A stretch of DNA of 13,920 nucleotides from positions 1 to 13,920 of the forward strand of contig URJS01000066.1 in assembly GCA_900548205.1 (NCBI GenBank), given 5' to 3'. The position numbers were made by a program, and so were the translations under genes. Shown in pieces: positions 5,323 to 13,602 of the stretch. Below the pieces are notes generated by a model. The model worked only from the letters and a program-made list of their open reading frames with translations, was not told the DNA's origin and did no database searches. The first letter of the stretch is position 1; each line of letters starts with the position of its first letter. This DNA comes from an uncultured Roseburia sp. (GTDB lineage: Bacteria; Bacillota; Clostridia; Lachnospirales; Lachnospiraceae).

Positions 5323-6792
5323 TTAGAGCATCGAAAGAAAAGCCGGAAGCTGACAAACAAAATTCCATATGCCAAAGCCCACACAGACCGCATAGATGAC
5401 GTTTCGCCTCCGCTCCTCCCTTAACCCGAACGCAAGGCAGAGAATCACAAACAAATACAAAAGATCCGTCAGATAATAAACGCGCGCGCCGGACGCGTAC
5501 ATCGTCGGCGAAAAAAACATAATTGCCTCGCTCGCAATCCCTGCGAGATAGGCAAGCAGGAGCGTAATCTGGCAGCCGGATGCCCTCCAGAGAAAGAAAA
5601 AGGTATAGATAAGCGCCGCACACCACCAGATCAGCGCCGTAAGCTGCATCGCCGTAAAACGTGAAAGCACCGGTACCTCTGTGACCCGCTGCGTAATATC
5701 AATATACTGCATACCCAAATTGGAAAATGCTGTAATCCCGACATTCGGCAGCAGCGCCGCAGCCGTGAAAACCCCTGCGCCTGCGATCATCCAACAGTCC
5801 GTACGGCTGCGCTTTTCCTTTTGCAGAAGCAAGAAAATTCCAGCAATCCAGATCGCACATAAAAACAATTTATTTTCATTGGCAAAGGATGAGATCATCC
5901 AGTGCAGCGTGAGGAACAAATGCTCTCCGAACCTCATCGTCTCATACTGCGGCATCCAGTTTACAATCTCTGCCGCAACACGCACGTCATTTCCGGGAGC
6001 AGCAAACAGTACTGCAAACGAAAGCAGTGTGACGGCAGTCTGCACAAGCAGCAGCGGATGCACACTGCGCCATTTAAAAATACCGTAGATCACTCCCAAC
6101 AGCTCAAATACAAGCAGCACCGCTGCCATCTGCTCAATCGACATAGACGCGATCACCGCACAGGGAACCGCATAGAGAAACCTCCAGAGGGAGACCCCCT
6201 CCATACGAATCCCCAATCGACCGCCGCTTCCTTCTGCAGCCGCTCTCTTGGCAAACACATATTCCGCAAACGTGGTGAGCGCCCATATCCCGCAGGTAAA
6301 CGACCATGTATAAAAGATAGAACCGTTGACCCACACCGCCGCATAGCCAACCGTTTGCACGTCCATCATAAAATAACCGGACACCACAGCGATCGCTGCA
6401 AAAAGTCCGGTTTTCTTTCTGACGCCGTTCGGTCCGATACATGCCGGCTGCCGACGCTTCCAGTCCCGAAAAGTTCCCTCGGGAACTCTTGCTGTCTTCC
6501 CTGCCAGAGAGAGGATCCCAAGCGGGAGCAGCGTGAGCATCAGGGCGTTCACAAGTCTCCAAAACGGCAGTCCCAGATGAAAGGCGATATACACCATCGC
6601 CTCCCCCGCAAGCCTCCCGACCCACGTCTCATAACGCCAGCCCAAATACTCCAAAAATCCCATCTTGTGCGTATATTCATAAAAATAAGCATCGTCCCCG
6701 TCGGAATATCCGACAAAGCCAAGAATCAGAAACGCTGCCGCAAATACCAGCGCCCAAAAGACATAAGTTTGTCTTTCTGTCTTTTTTCTCAT
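5323..6792 (-). CDS. Polytopic membrane protein, DUF6056-like (possible GT-C type)
   Basis: A 489-residue protein with roughly ten or more hydrophobic segments. After the first helix comes an acidic GYSDGDDAYFYEY motif (around residue 31), then WRYETWVGRLAGE, and later WVNGSIFYTWSF. This arrangement resembles DUF6056-type membrane proteins and, more distantly, GT-C glycosyltransferases, whose first extracytoplasmic loop carries acidic catalytic residues; I cannot settle which. The ATG at 6792 has GGAG 8 bp upstream and starts 32 bp after the preceding glycosyltransferase stop. The same frame runs back to 6984, inside that gene, but this is probably chance. As the last gene of the glycan cluster it may add a sugar or other group to the glycan outside the membrane using a lipid-linked donor; that is inference. 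Confidence 0.7.
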   Translation of the reverse strand: MRKKTERQTYVFWALVFAAAFLILGFVGYSDGDDAYFYEYTHKMGFLEYLGWRYETWVGRLAGEAMVYIAFHLGLPFWRLVNALMLTLLPLGILSLAGKTARVPEGTFRDWKRRQPACIGPNGVRKKTGLFAAIAVVSGYFMMDVQTVGYAAVWVNGSIFYTWSFTCGIWALTTFAEYVFAKRAAAEGSGGRLGIRMEGVSLWRFLYAVPCAVIASMSIEQMAAVLLVFELLGVIYGIFKWRSVHPLLLVQTAVTLLSFAVLFAAPGNDVRVAAEIVNWMPQYETMRFGEHLFLTLHWMISSFANENKLFLCAIWIAGIFLLLQKEKRSRTDCWMIAGAGVFTAAALLPNVGITAFSNLGMQYIDITQRVTEVPVLSRFTAMQLTALIWWCAALIYTFFFLWRASGCQITLLLAYLAGIASEAIMFFSPTMYASGARVYYLTDLLYLFVILCLAFGLREERRRNVIYAVCVGFGIWNFVCQLPAFLSML

Positions 6793-6824
6793 GCAACCTA
6801 CTCCACTTTCTTCCCCAGATTCCC

Positions 6825-7787
6825 TTACTGCCAGAGCTTCTTCCAGTAATTCCGATTCATCGTGCACCACAGAATCTGCTTTTTTCCAAGACTGCGCCAC
6901 CGCTTTCCAAAAAAATACCCTGCATATTTTCCTATGCATTGCACGAAAAGCTTCCCGATCAGATACGGCTTTCCAATCCCGCACAAATGCCTTACCGTGC
7001 TCTTTACCAGATTCATCCCTTCCGCCTCTGAACTGATCTGCTCAAAAATTTCAGGGTGCGCCGTCTGTGAGACTGCGAGATCAAAATTACGGTGAAACTG
7101 CTGCATCGCCGAATAATTATGCGAATGGATCACCTGCGCCTCTGCCGCATACGCGACATAGAAGCCCTCATGCACCGCATGTGCGGCAAAGAACATATCC
7201 TCGTTAAAAATAACGGGCTCTTCAAAGCCGCCGAGCGAAAAAAATAATTCCCTGCGGTATGCCGCACAGACATCCGAACAAAAAAAGGTCTTAATTCCAA
7301 GTGCCGGAATATCCTCCCTGCCCTTTCGACAGCTCTTAGCCGGATAATTAAACGCTCTGGTATAGCGCTCGATAATCCCGCAGTCCTCTGCCGGAAGCTG
7401 GCGCGCATACGCAACTGCCGCCGTCTTTCCTTCGTCCCTGGATAGCCGCAGCGGCTCTATCAGCCGCTCCACCAAAAATGGATCTGCGGGAACCGCATCC
7501 TGTGTCATGAAAATGAGGATCTCCGCATCGGATTCCCTCGCCCCCAGATTGCGTGTACCGCCGTGGTCAAAGTCCTCCTTCGTCACATGCCGCAAGGTAT
7601 AGGAAAAAGGAAGCTCCTTCAGACGCTCACTGATGGCGTACTGCCTGTCTGCCTCCTCCCATAAACTCTGTTCTGTATTTACAATGATCAGCCTTTGAAT
7701 AAGAAAGGTCTGCTCCCGCAATCGTTGCAGGAGCAGACAAAAGGTATCATCCGGCCGATACGTCGGAATGATCATATCTACTTTCAT
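6825..7787 (-). CDS. Family 2 glycosyltransferase, rhamnosyltransferase-like
   Basis: A 320-residue GT-A fold enzyme. It opens with VDMIIPTYRPD, the nucleotide-binding strand. KEDFDHGGTRNLGA (about residues 70-83) is a block often seen in rhamnosyltransferase-annotated GT2 proteins. TQDAVPAD (95-102) replaces the usual DxD metal site. FNEDMFFAAHAV carries the probable catalytic base, and HSHNYS follows near the end of the catalytic domain. It has no strong membrane helix, so it should act on the cytoplasmic face, moving a sugar from a nucleotide donor to a lipid-linked acceptor. Its ATG overlaps the LCP stop codon by one base (TAATG), which implies translational coupling. Rhamnose as the donor sugar is suggested by family resemblance only. 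Confidence 0.85.
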   Translation of the reverse strand: MKVDMIIPTYRPDDTFCLLLQRLREQTFLIQRLIIVNTEQSLWEEADRQYAISERLKELPFSYTLRHVTKEDFDHGGTRNLGARESDAEILIFMTQDAVPADPFLVERLIEPLRLSRDEGKTAAVAYARQLPAEDCGIIERYTRAFNYPAKSCRKGREDIPALGIKTFFCSDVCAAYRRELFFSLGGFEEPVIFNEDMFFAAHAVHEGFYVAYAAEAQVIHSHNYSAMQQFHRNFDLAVSQTAHPEIFEQISSEAEGMNLVKSTVRHLCGIGKPYLIGKLFVQCIGKYAGYFFGKRWRSLGKKQILWCTMNRNYWKKLWQ

Positions 7788-8899
7788 TAATAACCATCTC
7801 CCTGTTGGAAACCGGTATCATTAATAATCTTCTCGCTGTTATTCTTGACGGTATCTGTCGGCACATAAGCCTCATCCTCATACAGGAAGGTATGCAGCTG
7901 CACAACATTCGACTCAAGGTCACACGGCACGACCACGCTTCCCTTAGAACCGATATTCGTTGCATTCTTCTCAAATGGGAAGCCCGCCGTCTCACCCAGC
8001 TTATAATCAAATACCTTCGCCGCAAGCGCGATCAGATCGGTGTTGCTGAAGCTTGTCTTAATATCTCCAAATACTGCATCGATTAGCTTATTGATTGTCT
8101 TAAGGTCCGACTTCTGCGCCTTCTCTACCATCGCCGCAAGGACTGTTCTCTGACGCTCTGCACGCTTATAATCATCGCCCGCCGTGTAACGGATACGCGC
8201 AAAGGCACATGCCTGTACGCCGTCCATATTGTAAGTACCTGCACCCGGCAGATATTCAGAATATTCGGAAGGCTTCTTCTTTGTGAGCTTGTTGATCTCA
8301 TCCATATAGCCATGCATTAAATCCGCTTCCTCTTTCGTGACCGTCACCTCAACGCCGCCTAACAGATCAACGCACTCAACAACCGAATTGAAATCTACCG
8401 TCACATAATCGGTAATGTTTAAATCAAGGTTCTTATTGAGCATCGTGATCGCCTGCTCCGGTCCACCCGCCGCATATGCCGCATTGCATTTCTTAAAAGT
8501 ACTGTTGCCAATATCCAGATACGTATCACGAAATACCGATACCAGCTTTACCTCATGCGTCTTATTATTGATGCTCGCGATCATGATAACATCGCTGTTT
8601 CCCTTAGACAGATTACCGTTAGAGCGGTTGTCCAGACCAAACAGTGCGATCGTCGTATACTTATCCATCAGCTCCTGCGATTCCGATGAAATCCCCTCAT
8701 TGAACTCAAGGTCATCCTCGTTAAAGGAGTGATCCTTCTGGATCTTTGACAGCTTTAATACGACAAACAGTATGATTCCAAGGATCAGAAGCGCCAGCAC
8801 CTCAATGACTACCAGCATGATCTTTCTCTGCTGCTTCTTCTTGCGAAGCGCTGCTTTTTGCTTCTTTGTCAGTGGTCTCTTTTCATTTTCTCTGCTCAT
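7787..8899 (-). CDS. LytR-CpsA-Psr (LCP) family cell-wall glycopolymer ligase
   Basis: A 370-residue protein with a Lys/Arg-rich cytoplasmic start, one membrane helix (about 28-50) and an extracellular LCP domain. The domain shows IALFGLDNR, NSDVIMIASI (Asp103), VKLVSVFRDTYLDI (Arg124, Asp125) and CAFARIRYTAGDDYKRAERQR (Arg235 to Arg251). These arginines and aspartates bind the pyrophosphate of the lipid carrier and magnesium. LCP enzymes transfer finished glycans from undecaprenyl pyrophosphate to peptidoglycan. The ATG at 8899 has a perfect AGGAG 7 bp upstream and lies 10 bp after the sugar-phosphate transferase stop; the frame extends to 8920, but that part overlaps the upstream gene. The order initiating transferase then LCP fits a dedicated attachment enzyme for the polymer made here. 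Confidence 0.93.
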   Translation of the reverse strand: MSRENEKRPLTKKQKAALRKKKQQRKIMLVVIEVLALLILGIILFVVLKLSKIQKDHSFNEDDLEFNEGISSESQELMDKYTTIALFGLDNRSNGNLSKGNSDVIMIASINNKTHEVKLVSVFRDTYLDIGNSTFKKCNAAYAAGGPEQAITMLNKNLDLNITDYVTVDFNSVVECVDLLGGVEVTVTKEEADLMHGYMDEINKLTKKKPSEYSEYLPGAGTYNMDGVQACAFARIRYTAGDDYKRAERQRTVLAAMVEKAQKSDLKTINKLIDAVFGDIKTSFSNTDLIALAAKVFDYKLGETAGFPFEKNATNIGSKGSVVVPCDLESNVVQLHTFLYEDEAYVPTDTVKNNSEKIINDTGFQQGDGY

Positions 8900-8909
8900 G
8901 AATTTTCTC

Positions 8910-10328
8910 CTAATATGCATTTTTATTGATAAACCCTTTGAAAACCGTCAGAAACAATATCTTGAAGTCCAAGCCGACTGTCCAGTTCTCAATGTAGTAT
9001 AGATCATGCTCAATCCGTTTTCGTATGGAGGTGTCTCCCCGGTAGCCGTTGACCTGCGCCCATCCGGTCATCCCCGGACGCACCTGATGCTTGATCATGT
9101 AGCGCGGGATCTCCTCCCGGAACTTCTCGACATACTGCGGCCGCTCCGGTCTTGGACCGACCAGACTCATATCGCCCTTTAACACGTTAAACAGCTGCGG
9201 GAATTCATCCAGACTTGTCCGCCTCAGAAAGCCTCCGCATTTTGTGATCCGCGGATCATTCTTCGTCGTCCAGCCTTTCTGCTCCTCCTCCTCCGTCTGC
9301 ACATACATCGTGCGGAACTTATACATATGAAACGGCTTGTTGTGAAGACCGACCCGCTCCTGCTTAAAGATCAGGGGACCTGTTGACGTTCCCTTGACAA
9401 GCGCCGCCGTAAACAGCATGAGCGGTGAAAATAAAATAATACATAAAATAGAACCGACGATATCCATACACCGTTTCAACAGCGCATTAAAGGTATTCGT
9501 CAGCGGTACATAGCGGATATTAATGACCGGAAGCCCAAGCAGGTCCTCCGTATATGGCTTCGTCGGAATGATATTTCCGTAATCGGGAATAAACTTGGTG
9601 TGTACGCCCGACTTCTCGCATTCCGCCACAATCTTTTCCAGCTTATAATATTCCTCCAGCCCCAATGTGATCGCAATCTCATCCAGACTGTTCTGCGGCA
9701 GAATATAATTCAGATTGCCGATGCTGCCGATGACCTTTACTCCCTTATAGGAGATGCCTCTGGCAATATTATCATCCAATACTCCGCGAATGTGATAACC
9801 CCACTGCGGATTCTGCTGGATTCTGTCAATATACTGCTCCGCAGCTCTTGAATATCCCACAAGCAGTATATGCTTTAGGTTATACCCCTTCCTTCGTATA
9901 TCACGCAGAAAACGGCGGATCAAAAGCCGCACGATCTCCTCGTTTACAATGTTGGTTATATAAAAATAAAACAACATCTCACGGGAAAAATTCTTAAACT
10001 GCGCCTCATACGACTGCAGATTGTAAAGCAGTGTAAACAGGATCAGCAACCCGACCGTATTTGCCATAACGATGTTGGACAGCTCCAGCCGTCTTCCCTG
10101 CACACGCTTTGAGGTGTACAGATTGAACGCGTAATACAGCAAAATATATCCGGGAACGATCACAATCAGCACGCTCATATAGAACCCAAAGGACAGCGCT
10201 CCCAGACCGCTGTCTAAGAAGCCGCTTTTAAACTTCAGCCACCACGCAAGCATATAAGATACCGCAACTACCGCCGCATCTATCATCACATGCAGCCTGT
10301 TAAAATGCTGCTGATTATCTTTTATCAT
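8910..10328 (-). CDS. Polyprenyl-phosphate sugar-1-phosphate transferase (glycan-initiating enzyme)
   Basis: A 472-residue membrane enzyme of the exopolysaccharide polyprenyl glycosylphosphotransferase type (WbaP/CpsE-like). The N-terminal half has about four hydrophobic segments and then a Rossmann-like domain (HILLVGYSRAAEQYI, around 153-167). After another membrane segment (about 286-310) comes the catalytic domain: PLIFKQERVG, FHMYKFRTM, TSLDEFPQLFNVLKGDMSLVGPRPERP with the Asp374-Glu375 catalytic pair, and RPGMTGWAQVNGYRGDT. It links a hexose- or acetamidohexose-1-phosphate to undecaprenyl phosphate on the cytoplasmic face, the first committed step of glycan assembly. The sugar cannot be told from sequence. 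GAGG precedes the ATG, and a sigma-A-like promoter lies 41 bp upstream. The LCP gene follows after 10 bp. Confidence 0.93.
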   Translation of the reverse strand: MIKDNQQHFNRLHVMIDAAVVAVSYMLAWWLKFKSGFLDSGLGALSFGFYMSVLIVIVPGYILLYYAFNLYTSKRVQGRRLELSNIVMANTVGLLILFTLLYNLQSYEAQFKNFSREMLFYFYITNIVNEEIVRLLIRRFLRDIRRKGYNLKHILLVGYSRAAEQYIDRIQQNPQWGYHIRGVLDDNIARGISYKGVKVIGSIGNLNYILPQNSLDEIAITLGLEEYYKLEKIVAECEKSGVHTKFIPDYGNIIPTKPYTEDLLGLPVINIRYVPLTNTFNALLKRCMDIVGSILCIILFSPLMLFTAALVKGTSTGPLIFKQERVGLHNKPFHMYKFRTMYVQTEEEEQKGWTTKNDPRITKCGGFLRRTSLDEFPQLFNVLKGDMSLVGPRPERPQYVEKFREEIPRYMIKHQVRPGMTGWAQVNGYRGDTSIRKRIEHDLYYIENWTVGLDFKILFLTVFKGFINKNAY

Positions 10329-10368
10329 ATTGTTTTCCTCTTATCAGAGTCGTTACCACATGCAACTA

Positions 10369-10397
10369 ATCATACAATAATTTTCTGCAAAGCACAA
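10369..10397 (-). promoter_or_regulatory. Candidate sigma-A promoter before the sugar-phosphate transferase
   Basis: On the minus strand TTGTGC (10392-10397) and TATGAT (10369-10374, five of six matches) are 17 bp apart. It lies in the 118-bp gap after the preceding glycosyltransferase, the largest gap within the glycan cluster, and would give a leader of about 33 nt. No terminator is visible in that gap, so read-through from the genes to the right is also possible. Confidence 0.5.
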
Positions 10398-10446
10398 CCG
10401 ATTTTTCGCAAACATTCTGTAATAAATTCTTAATATTTTCTTTAGT

Positions 10447-11412
10447 CTACTTAAGAAACGCAACACGAATGATATTGATCCACAGATCAAATTGAATTTT
10501 TACATAATTTCCGAAATGAGCCATACAGAACGAAACGCGCTTTAAGCCGTGCGCGCCGCGGATTCCCGCCGCGATCCCCCGCGCGTATTCTCCTGCAAGC
10601 CCCTTCCCGGCAAAAAACAAAAGCTTGATGCAGATACCCGCAAGAAGCAGCGGCAGATTGAAAAGAAGCTGTAAAAACGGCATATTTTTATAAATCAGAT
10701 AAATTGAATTGCGCGCTGCCAGAAACACCTTCTTTTCATTGTAGCGTGTTCCCGTCGTCGCACTTCCCACATGAAACACCTTTGCCTGCGGGATATAGCA
10801 ATTTTCATAGCCGAAAATGCGGGCGCGATACCCAATGTCCACATCCTCCAGATAAGCAAAATGGTGCTCGTCAAACAGTCCGACCCTTTTGATCGCATCC
10901 ATGCGGTAGATCACTGCGCCCCCACAGCAGGAAAAGACCGTACACGCGCGCTCATACGCGCTGCACGGTTTTCCTCTGCCACGCGCCACCGCCCAGCCAA
11001 GCGCCGTATAATAATCTCCGGCATTATCAATGACTGTGCGGTCGCGATAATCGATCATCATCGCCGAGCAGGAAAAAATCCGCTCAGACCTCTTGATCCC
11101 CGCAAGCAGCGCCTCGACAAATTCCGGCTCTGCCTCCGTATCGTTATTTAAGAGAAGCACATACGGCGTCTCCGTCCGTCTGATCCCCTCATTGACCGCT
11201 CCGCAAAATCCCGTATTCTCCGGCAGCGCGATCATCCGAAAATCGGGCAGCGACGACGTCACCTGCGTGCTCCCGTCCGTACTTCCGTTATCCACGACAA
11301 GCAGCGTAAAATCTGTCATCGTCTGACGCTCCAATGTCCTTATGCAATTTTCCAAAAGCCGTTTCCCGTTATAATTGGGAATAATGACCGTTACCTCCGG
11401 TGCTTTTGGCAT
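10447..11412 (-). CDS. Family 2 glycosyltransferase, WbbL/rhamnosyltransferase-like
   Basis: A 321-residue enzyme. The GT-A domain shows VTVIIPNYNG, VVDNGSTDGS (40-48), ENTGFCGAVNEG and LLLNNDTE (metal-binding region, Asp91). SCCGGAVIYR then leads to YLEDVDIGYRAR with the probable catalytic base (Glu189/Asp190), and FHVGSAT follows. This is the pattern of WbbL/RfbF-type dTDP-rhamnosyltransferases, although related enzymes use other donors. A hydrophobic segment at about 247-268 and an amphipathic tail probably hold it at the membrane. The start is set by GGAGGAG 5-6 bp upstream of the ATG, 12 bp after the two-domain glycosyltransferase stop, so the two are surely in one operon. SCC near residue 161 adds unusual adjacent cysteines next to the active site. 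Confidence 0.9.
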   Translation of the reverse strand: MPKAPEVTVIIPNYNGKRLLENCIRTLERQTMTDFTLLVVDNGSTDGSTQVTSSLPDFRMIALPENTGFCGAVNEGIRRTETPYVLLLNNDTEAEPEFVEALLAGIKRSERIFSCSAMMIDYRDRTVIDNAGDYYTALGWAVARGRGKPCSAYERACTVFSCCGGAVIYRMDAIKRVGLFDEHHFAYLEDVDIGYRARIFGYENCYIPQAKVFHVGSATTGTRYNEKKVFLAARNSIYLIYKNMPFLQLLFNLPLLLAGICIKLLFFAGKGLAGEYARGIAAGIRGAHGLKRVSFCMAHFGNYVKIQFDLWINIIRVAFLK

Positions 11413-11424
11413 GGCGCTCCTCCT

Positions 11425-13371
11425 TTATCTTCCGCCGCTTTTATTTTTTCCCCGATTGTCGCGCAAACCGTAATCGGAGACATATGGAGAAAAATTAGGG
11501 TTATAATAAGGGTCTCCATTCTTTAAGATTCCAATCCATGTTTCGCGCATATATTCAATTTCACGCTGGAAGCGCGCCACCTTCTCGGGCGTGTCCTCGC
11601 TTCCTCTTGATTTTGATTCATAGTGATATGCCTCCACACGCGGCTGATAAACGACAAGCAATCCGAGCGCGCGCACCTTCAGGCAGAAATCCACATCATT
11701 AAACGCGACGGCCAGCGCATCTGCAAAGCCGCCGACCTTCTCGTAAACGTCTCTCTTTACCATCATGCATGCCGCCGTCACTGCACTGTAATCCATCGTC
11801 AGCGACGCCTTGTGCAGATACCCGCTGCGTGCGCGCGAAAGACCCGCAAACATATTTTGTCCGATCCCTCTTGCGCTTCCGCCGATTCCAACCACAATTC
11901 CCGCATGCTGTACTGTATTGTCCGGATAATAAAGCTTTGCGCCGACTGCGCCGACCTCCGCTCTCTGGCAGGTGCCAAGCAGCTCCTCTATCCATGCCCG
12001 TGTGATCATTTCAATATCATTGTTCATCAAAACAAGATATTCACCCTCTGCAAACGATTCCCCAAAATTATTCAATCTGGAATAATGAAACTTCTCCCGC
12101 CAGACAGCAATGCGCAGCCGCTGTCCGCCGGAAAGCCTGCCCTCATAAAAAACCGTTCCCTCCCGCTGTGTGCACTTTGGTGCAAGCCTCCTATAATAAG
12201 AAAAGGTTTCTTCACAACTGTTATTCTCCACAACGATGACCTCATAATTCTGATAGGAGGATCGCTCGATCGCCGCCAGACATTTGCCCAGCGCTTGTGT
12301 CTCATCCTTGCTTGGAATGATAATGGAGACAAGCGGCTCATCCCGATGCAGATAGCGCACGGTGTAAAACCCCATGTCCTTCGTCGCAGCGACCTCTGCA
12401 GGCACGCCGACGCGCTCTAAATGCTGCGCGATCGCCCGCCGTCCCGCCTCCACGGCATACTGCTTGCTGAACGGATTTGACGCGGTTGACTCCTGATGAC
12501 ATCGCCAGTGATACAGGATTCTTGGCACATGCCCGACTGCCTCTGTCGCTTCTATACAGCGCAGAATAAAATCATAGTCCTGCGCTCCGTCGAACTCACC
12601 GCGCAAGCCTCCCACACGCAAAAAAAGAGCGCGGCTTACCATCGTAAAGTGCGTGATATAGTTATTGGAGCGCAAGAGATCAAGATTGAAATCCGGTTTA
12701 AAATGCGGTTCAAAATGCGCCCTGCCCTCCATATCCACCTTATCCTCATCCGTGTAGATCAGCTCATAGGAGCCGTTCTCCTTTTGCGGCTGCAAAAGAC
12801 CCGCACACTCCACGGCGCTCTGTCGCTTTGGACCGCGGCGCATCAATGCCGCCGCCTCATAGAGCGCGTCCGGCGCCAGCAGATCGTCGTGATCCATAAA
12901 TGCGATCCAGTCACCATCGGAAAGTTCGATGGCGGCATTCGTATTTTCCGCGATCCCTCTATTTTCTTGCAGCGCCTGATAAACAATGCGACCGTCCGAC
13001 TGACGGTACTCGCCAACCACCCGCCCCGTCTGCGTACTGCCGTCTGCCTCTGCGGGACTTGCATCCGCCAGACAAAGCTGCCAGTTCTCATAGCTTTGCG
13101 CCTGCACAGATGCGATCATTTGCCGCAAAAAATCCTCCTTCGTACAGTAAAGCGGTACGACAATGCTGATCCGGGGAGCATCCTTCCATCTGCCCGATTC
13201 TTTTCTCTGCCGCAAAAGCTCCGCCTCCGTCGCCTTGTGATTTTCATACCATGGCTCATACGGCACACGCTCCGCCTCTTTTTTCTCCTGCAAGCGGATC
13301 AGAAACTCTTTCATTCCGTAGTGCCTCAGATAGCGCATCCCCTTTTTGATATTTGAAATTGTAATTTTCAT
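11425..13371 (-). CDS. Two-domain family 2 glycosyltransferase
   Basis: A 648-residue protein with two GT-A domains in tandem. The first (about 67-290) has ISIVVPLYCT, IAFMDHDDLL (metal site, 160-163), the YTDEDKVD and FKPDFNLDLLRSNNYI blocks and GAQDYDFILR. The second (about 347-590) has VSIIIPSKDE, VVENNS, LVLMNNDIE (450-452) and VAFNDVDFCLKVR (probable base). Such bifunctional enzymes occur in glycan loci, where each domain can add a residue; whether both act here is unknown, though both keep their acidic motifs. No membrane helix is evident. The ATG at 13371 lies 2 bp after the zinc-ribbon stop (TGAGTATG), with AGAAGG in the end of that gene as the likely site; an in-frame GTG at 13404 would overlap it. 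The C-terminal third closely matches the product of the gene at 13603. Confidence 0.9.
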   Translation of the reverse strand: MKITISNIKKGMRYLRHYGMKEFLIRLQEKKEAERVPYEPWYENHKATEAELLRQRKESGRWKDAPRISIVVPLYCTKEDFLRQMIASVQAQSYENWQLCLADASPAEADGSTQTGRVVGEYRQSDGRIVYQALQENRGIAENTNAAIELSDGDWIAFMDHDDLLAPDALYEAAALMRRGPKRQSAVECAGLLQPQKENGSYELIYTDEDKVDMEGRAHFEPHFKPDFNLDLLRSNNYITHFTMVSRALFLRVGGLRGEFDGAQDYDFILRCIEATEAVGHVPRILYHWRCHQESTASNPFSKQYAVEAGRRAIAQHLERVGVPAEVAATKDMGFYTVRYLHRDEPLVSIIIPSKDETQALGKCLAAIERSSYQNYEVIVVENNSCEETFSYYRRLAPKCTQREGTVFYEGRLSGGQRLRIAVWREKFHYSRLNNFGESFAEGEYLVLMNNDIEMITRAWIEELLGTCQRAEVGAVGAKLYYPDNTVQHAGIVVGIGGSARGIGQNMFAGLSRARSGYLHKASLTMDYSAVTAACMMVKRDVYEKVGGFADALAVAFNDVDFCLKVRALGLLVVYQPRVEAYHYESKSRGSEDTPEKVARFQREIEYMRETWIGILKNGDPYYNPNFSPYVSDYGLRDNRGKNKSGGR

Positions 13372-13373
13372 AC

Positions 13374-13571
13374 TCAACGCCTTCTCTGATGAATATAAAT
13401 CCACCCATCCGAGTAATCTTTCCTTTCCACTTCCGACATCTGCGTATACTTGCCAAAGTCCAGCTTTGCCAGAACCATCTGCTCATTCTCACATTTATAG
13501 CATTCCACATCCTTGCGTCTTGATACCACGCGCATCCATCCGCAGGAAGGGCAAATATATACTTTCATCAT
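13374..13571 (-). CDS. Small zinc-ribbon protein of unknown function
   Basis: A 65-residue basic protein. Cys7-Pro-Ser-Cys10 and Cys24-Tyr-Lys-Cys27, fourteen residues apart, form a compact four-cysteine zinc ribbon, followed by a helical-looking tail (KYTQMSEVERKDYSDGW) and a basic end. I do not recognise a named family. The gene lies 31 bp after one glycosyltransferase and 2 bp before its paralogue, so it is translated in the same operon and probably coupled to the next gene. The ATG at 13571 is favoured because AGAGG is 9 bp upstream; ATG at 13580 (three residues longer) or 13568 are possible. The frame is real: it fills the gap between two genes, keeps paired CxxC motifs and ends exactly at the next start. 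It might be a structural partner or regulator of the glycan enzymes; nothing shown here decides. Confidence 0.75.
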   Translation of the reverse strand: MMKVYICPSCGWMRVVSRRKDVECYKCENEQMVLAKLDFGKYTQMSEVERKDYSDGWIYIHQRRR

Positions 13572-13602
13572 GGAATTCATCCTCTTTCTCTCTGCCGCCC
13601 GG

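Noticed and set aside
5902..6849. Long plus-strand open frame of about 315 codons opposite the membrane protein gene
   Set aside because: It is antisense to a well-supported gene. The product is rich in His, Arg, Pro, Gln and Cys with no family motifs, which is typical of a shadow frame; no ribosome binding site was seen.
6793..6984. Extension of the membrane protein frame to 6984
   Set aside because: It would overlap 160 bp of the preceding glycosyltransferase. The 6792 ATG has GGAG at proper spacing and leads straight into the first membrane helix.
11623..13356. Two long plus-strand open frames opposite the two-domain glycosyltransferase (11623-12420 and 12496-13356)
   Set aside because: Both are mirror frames of a protein with clear GT2 motifs, have basic low-information products and show no recognisable domain.
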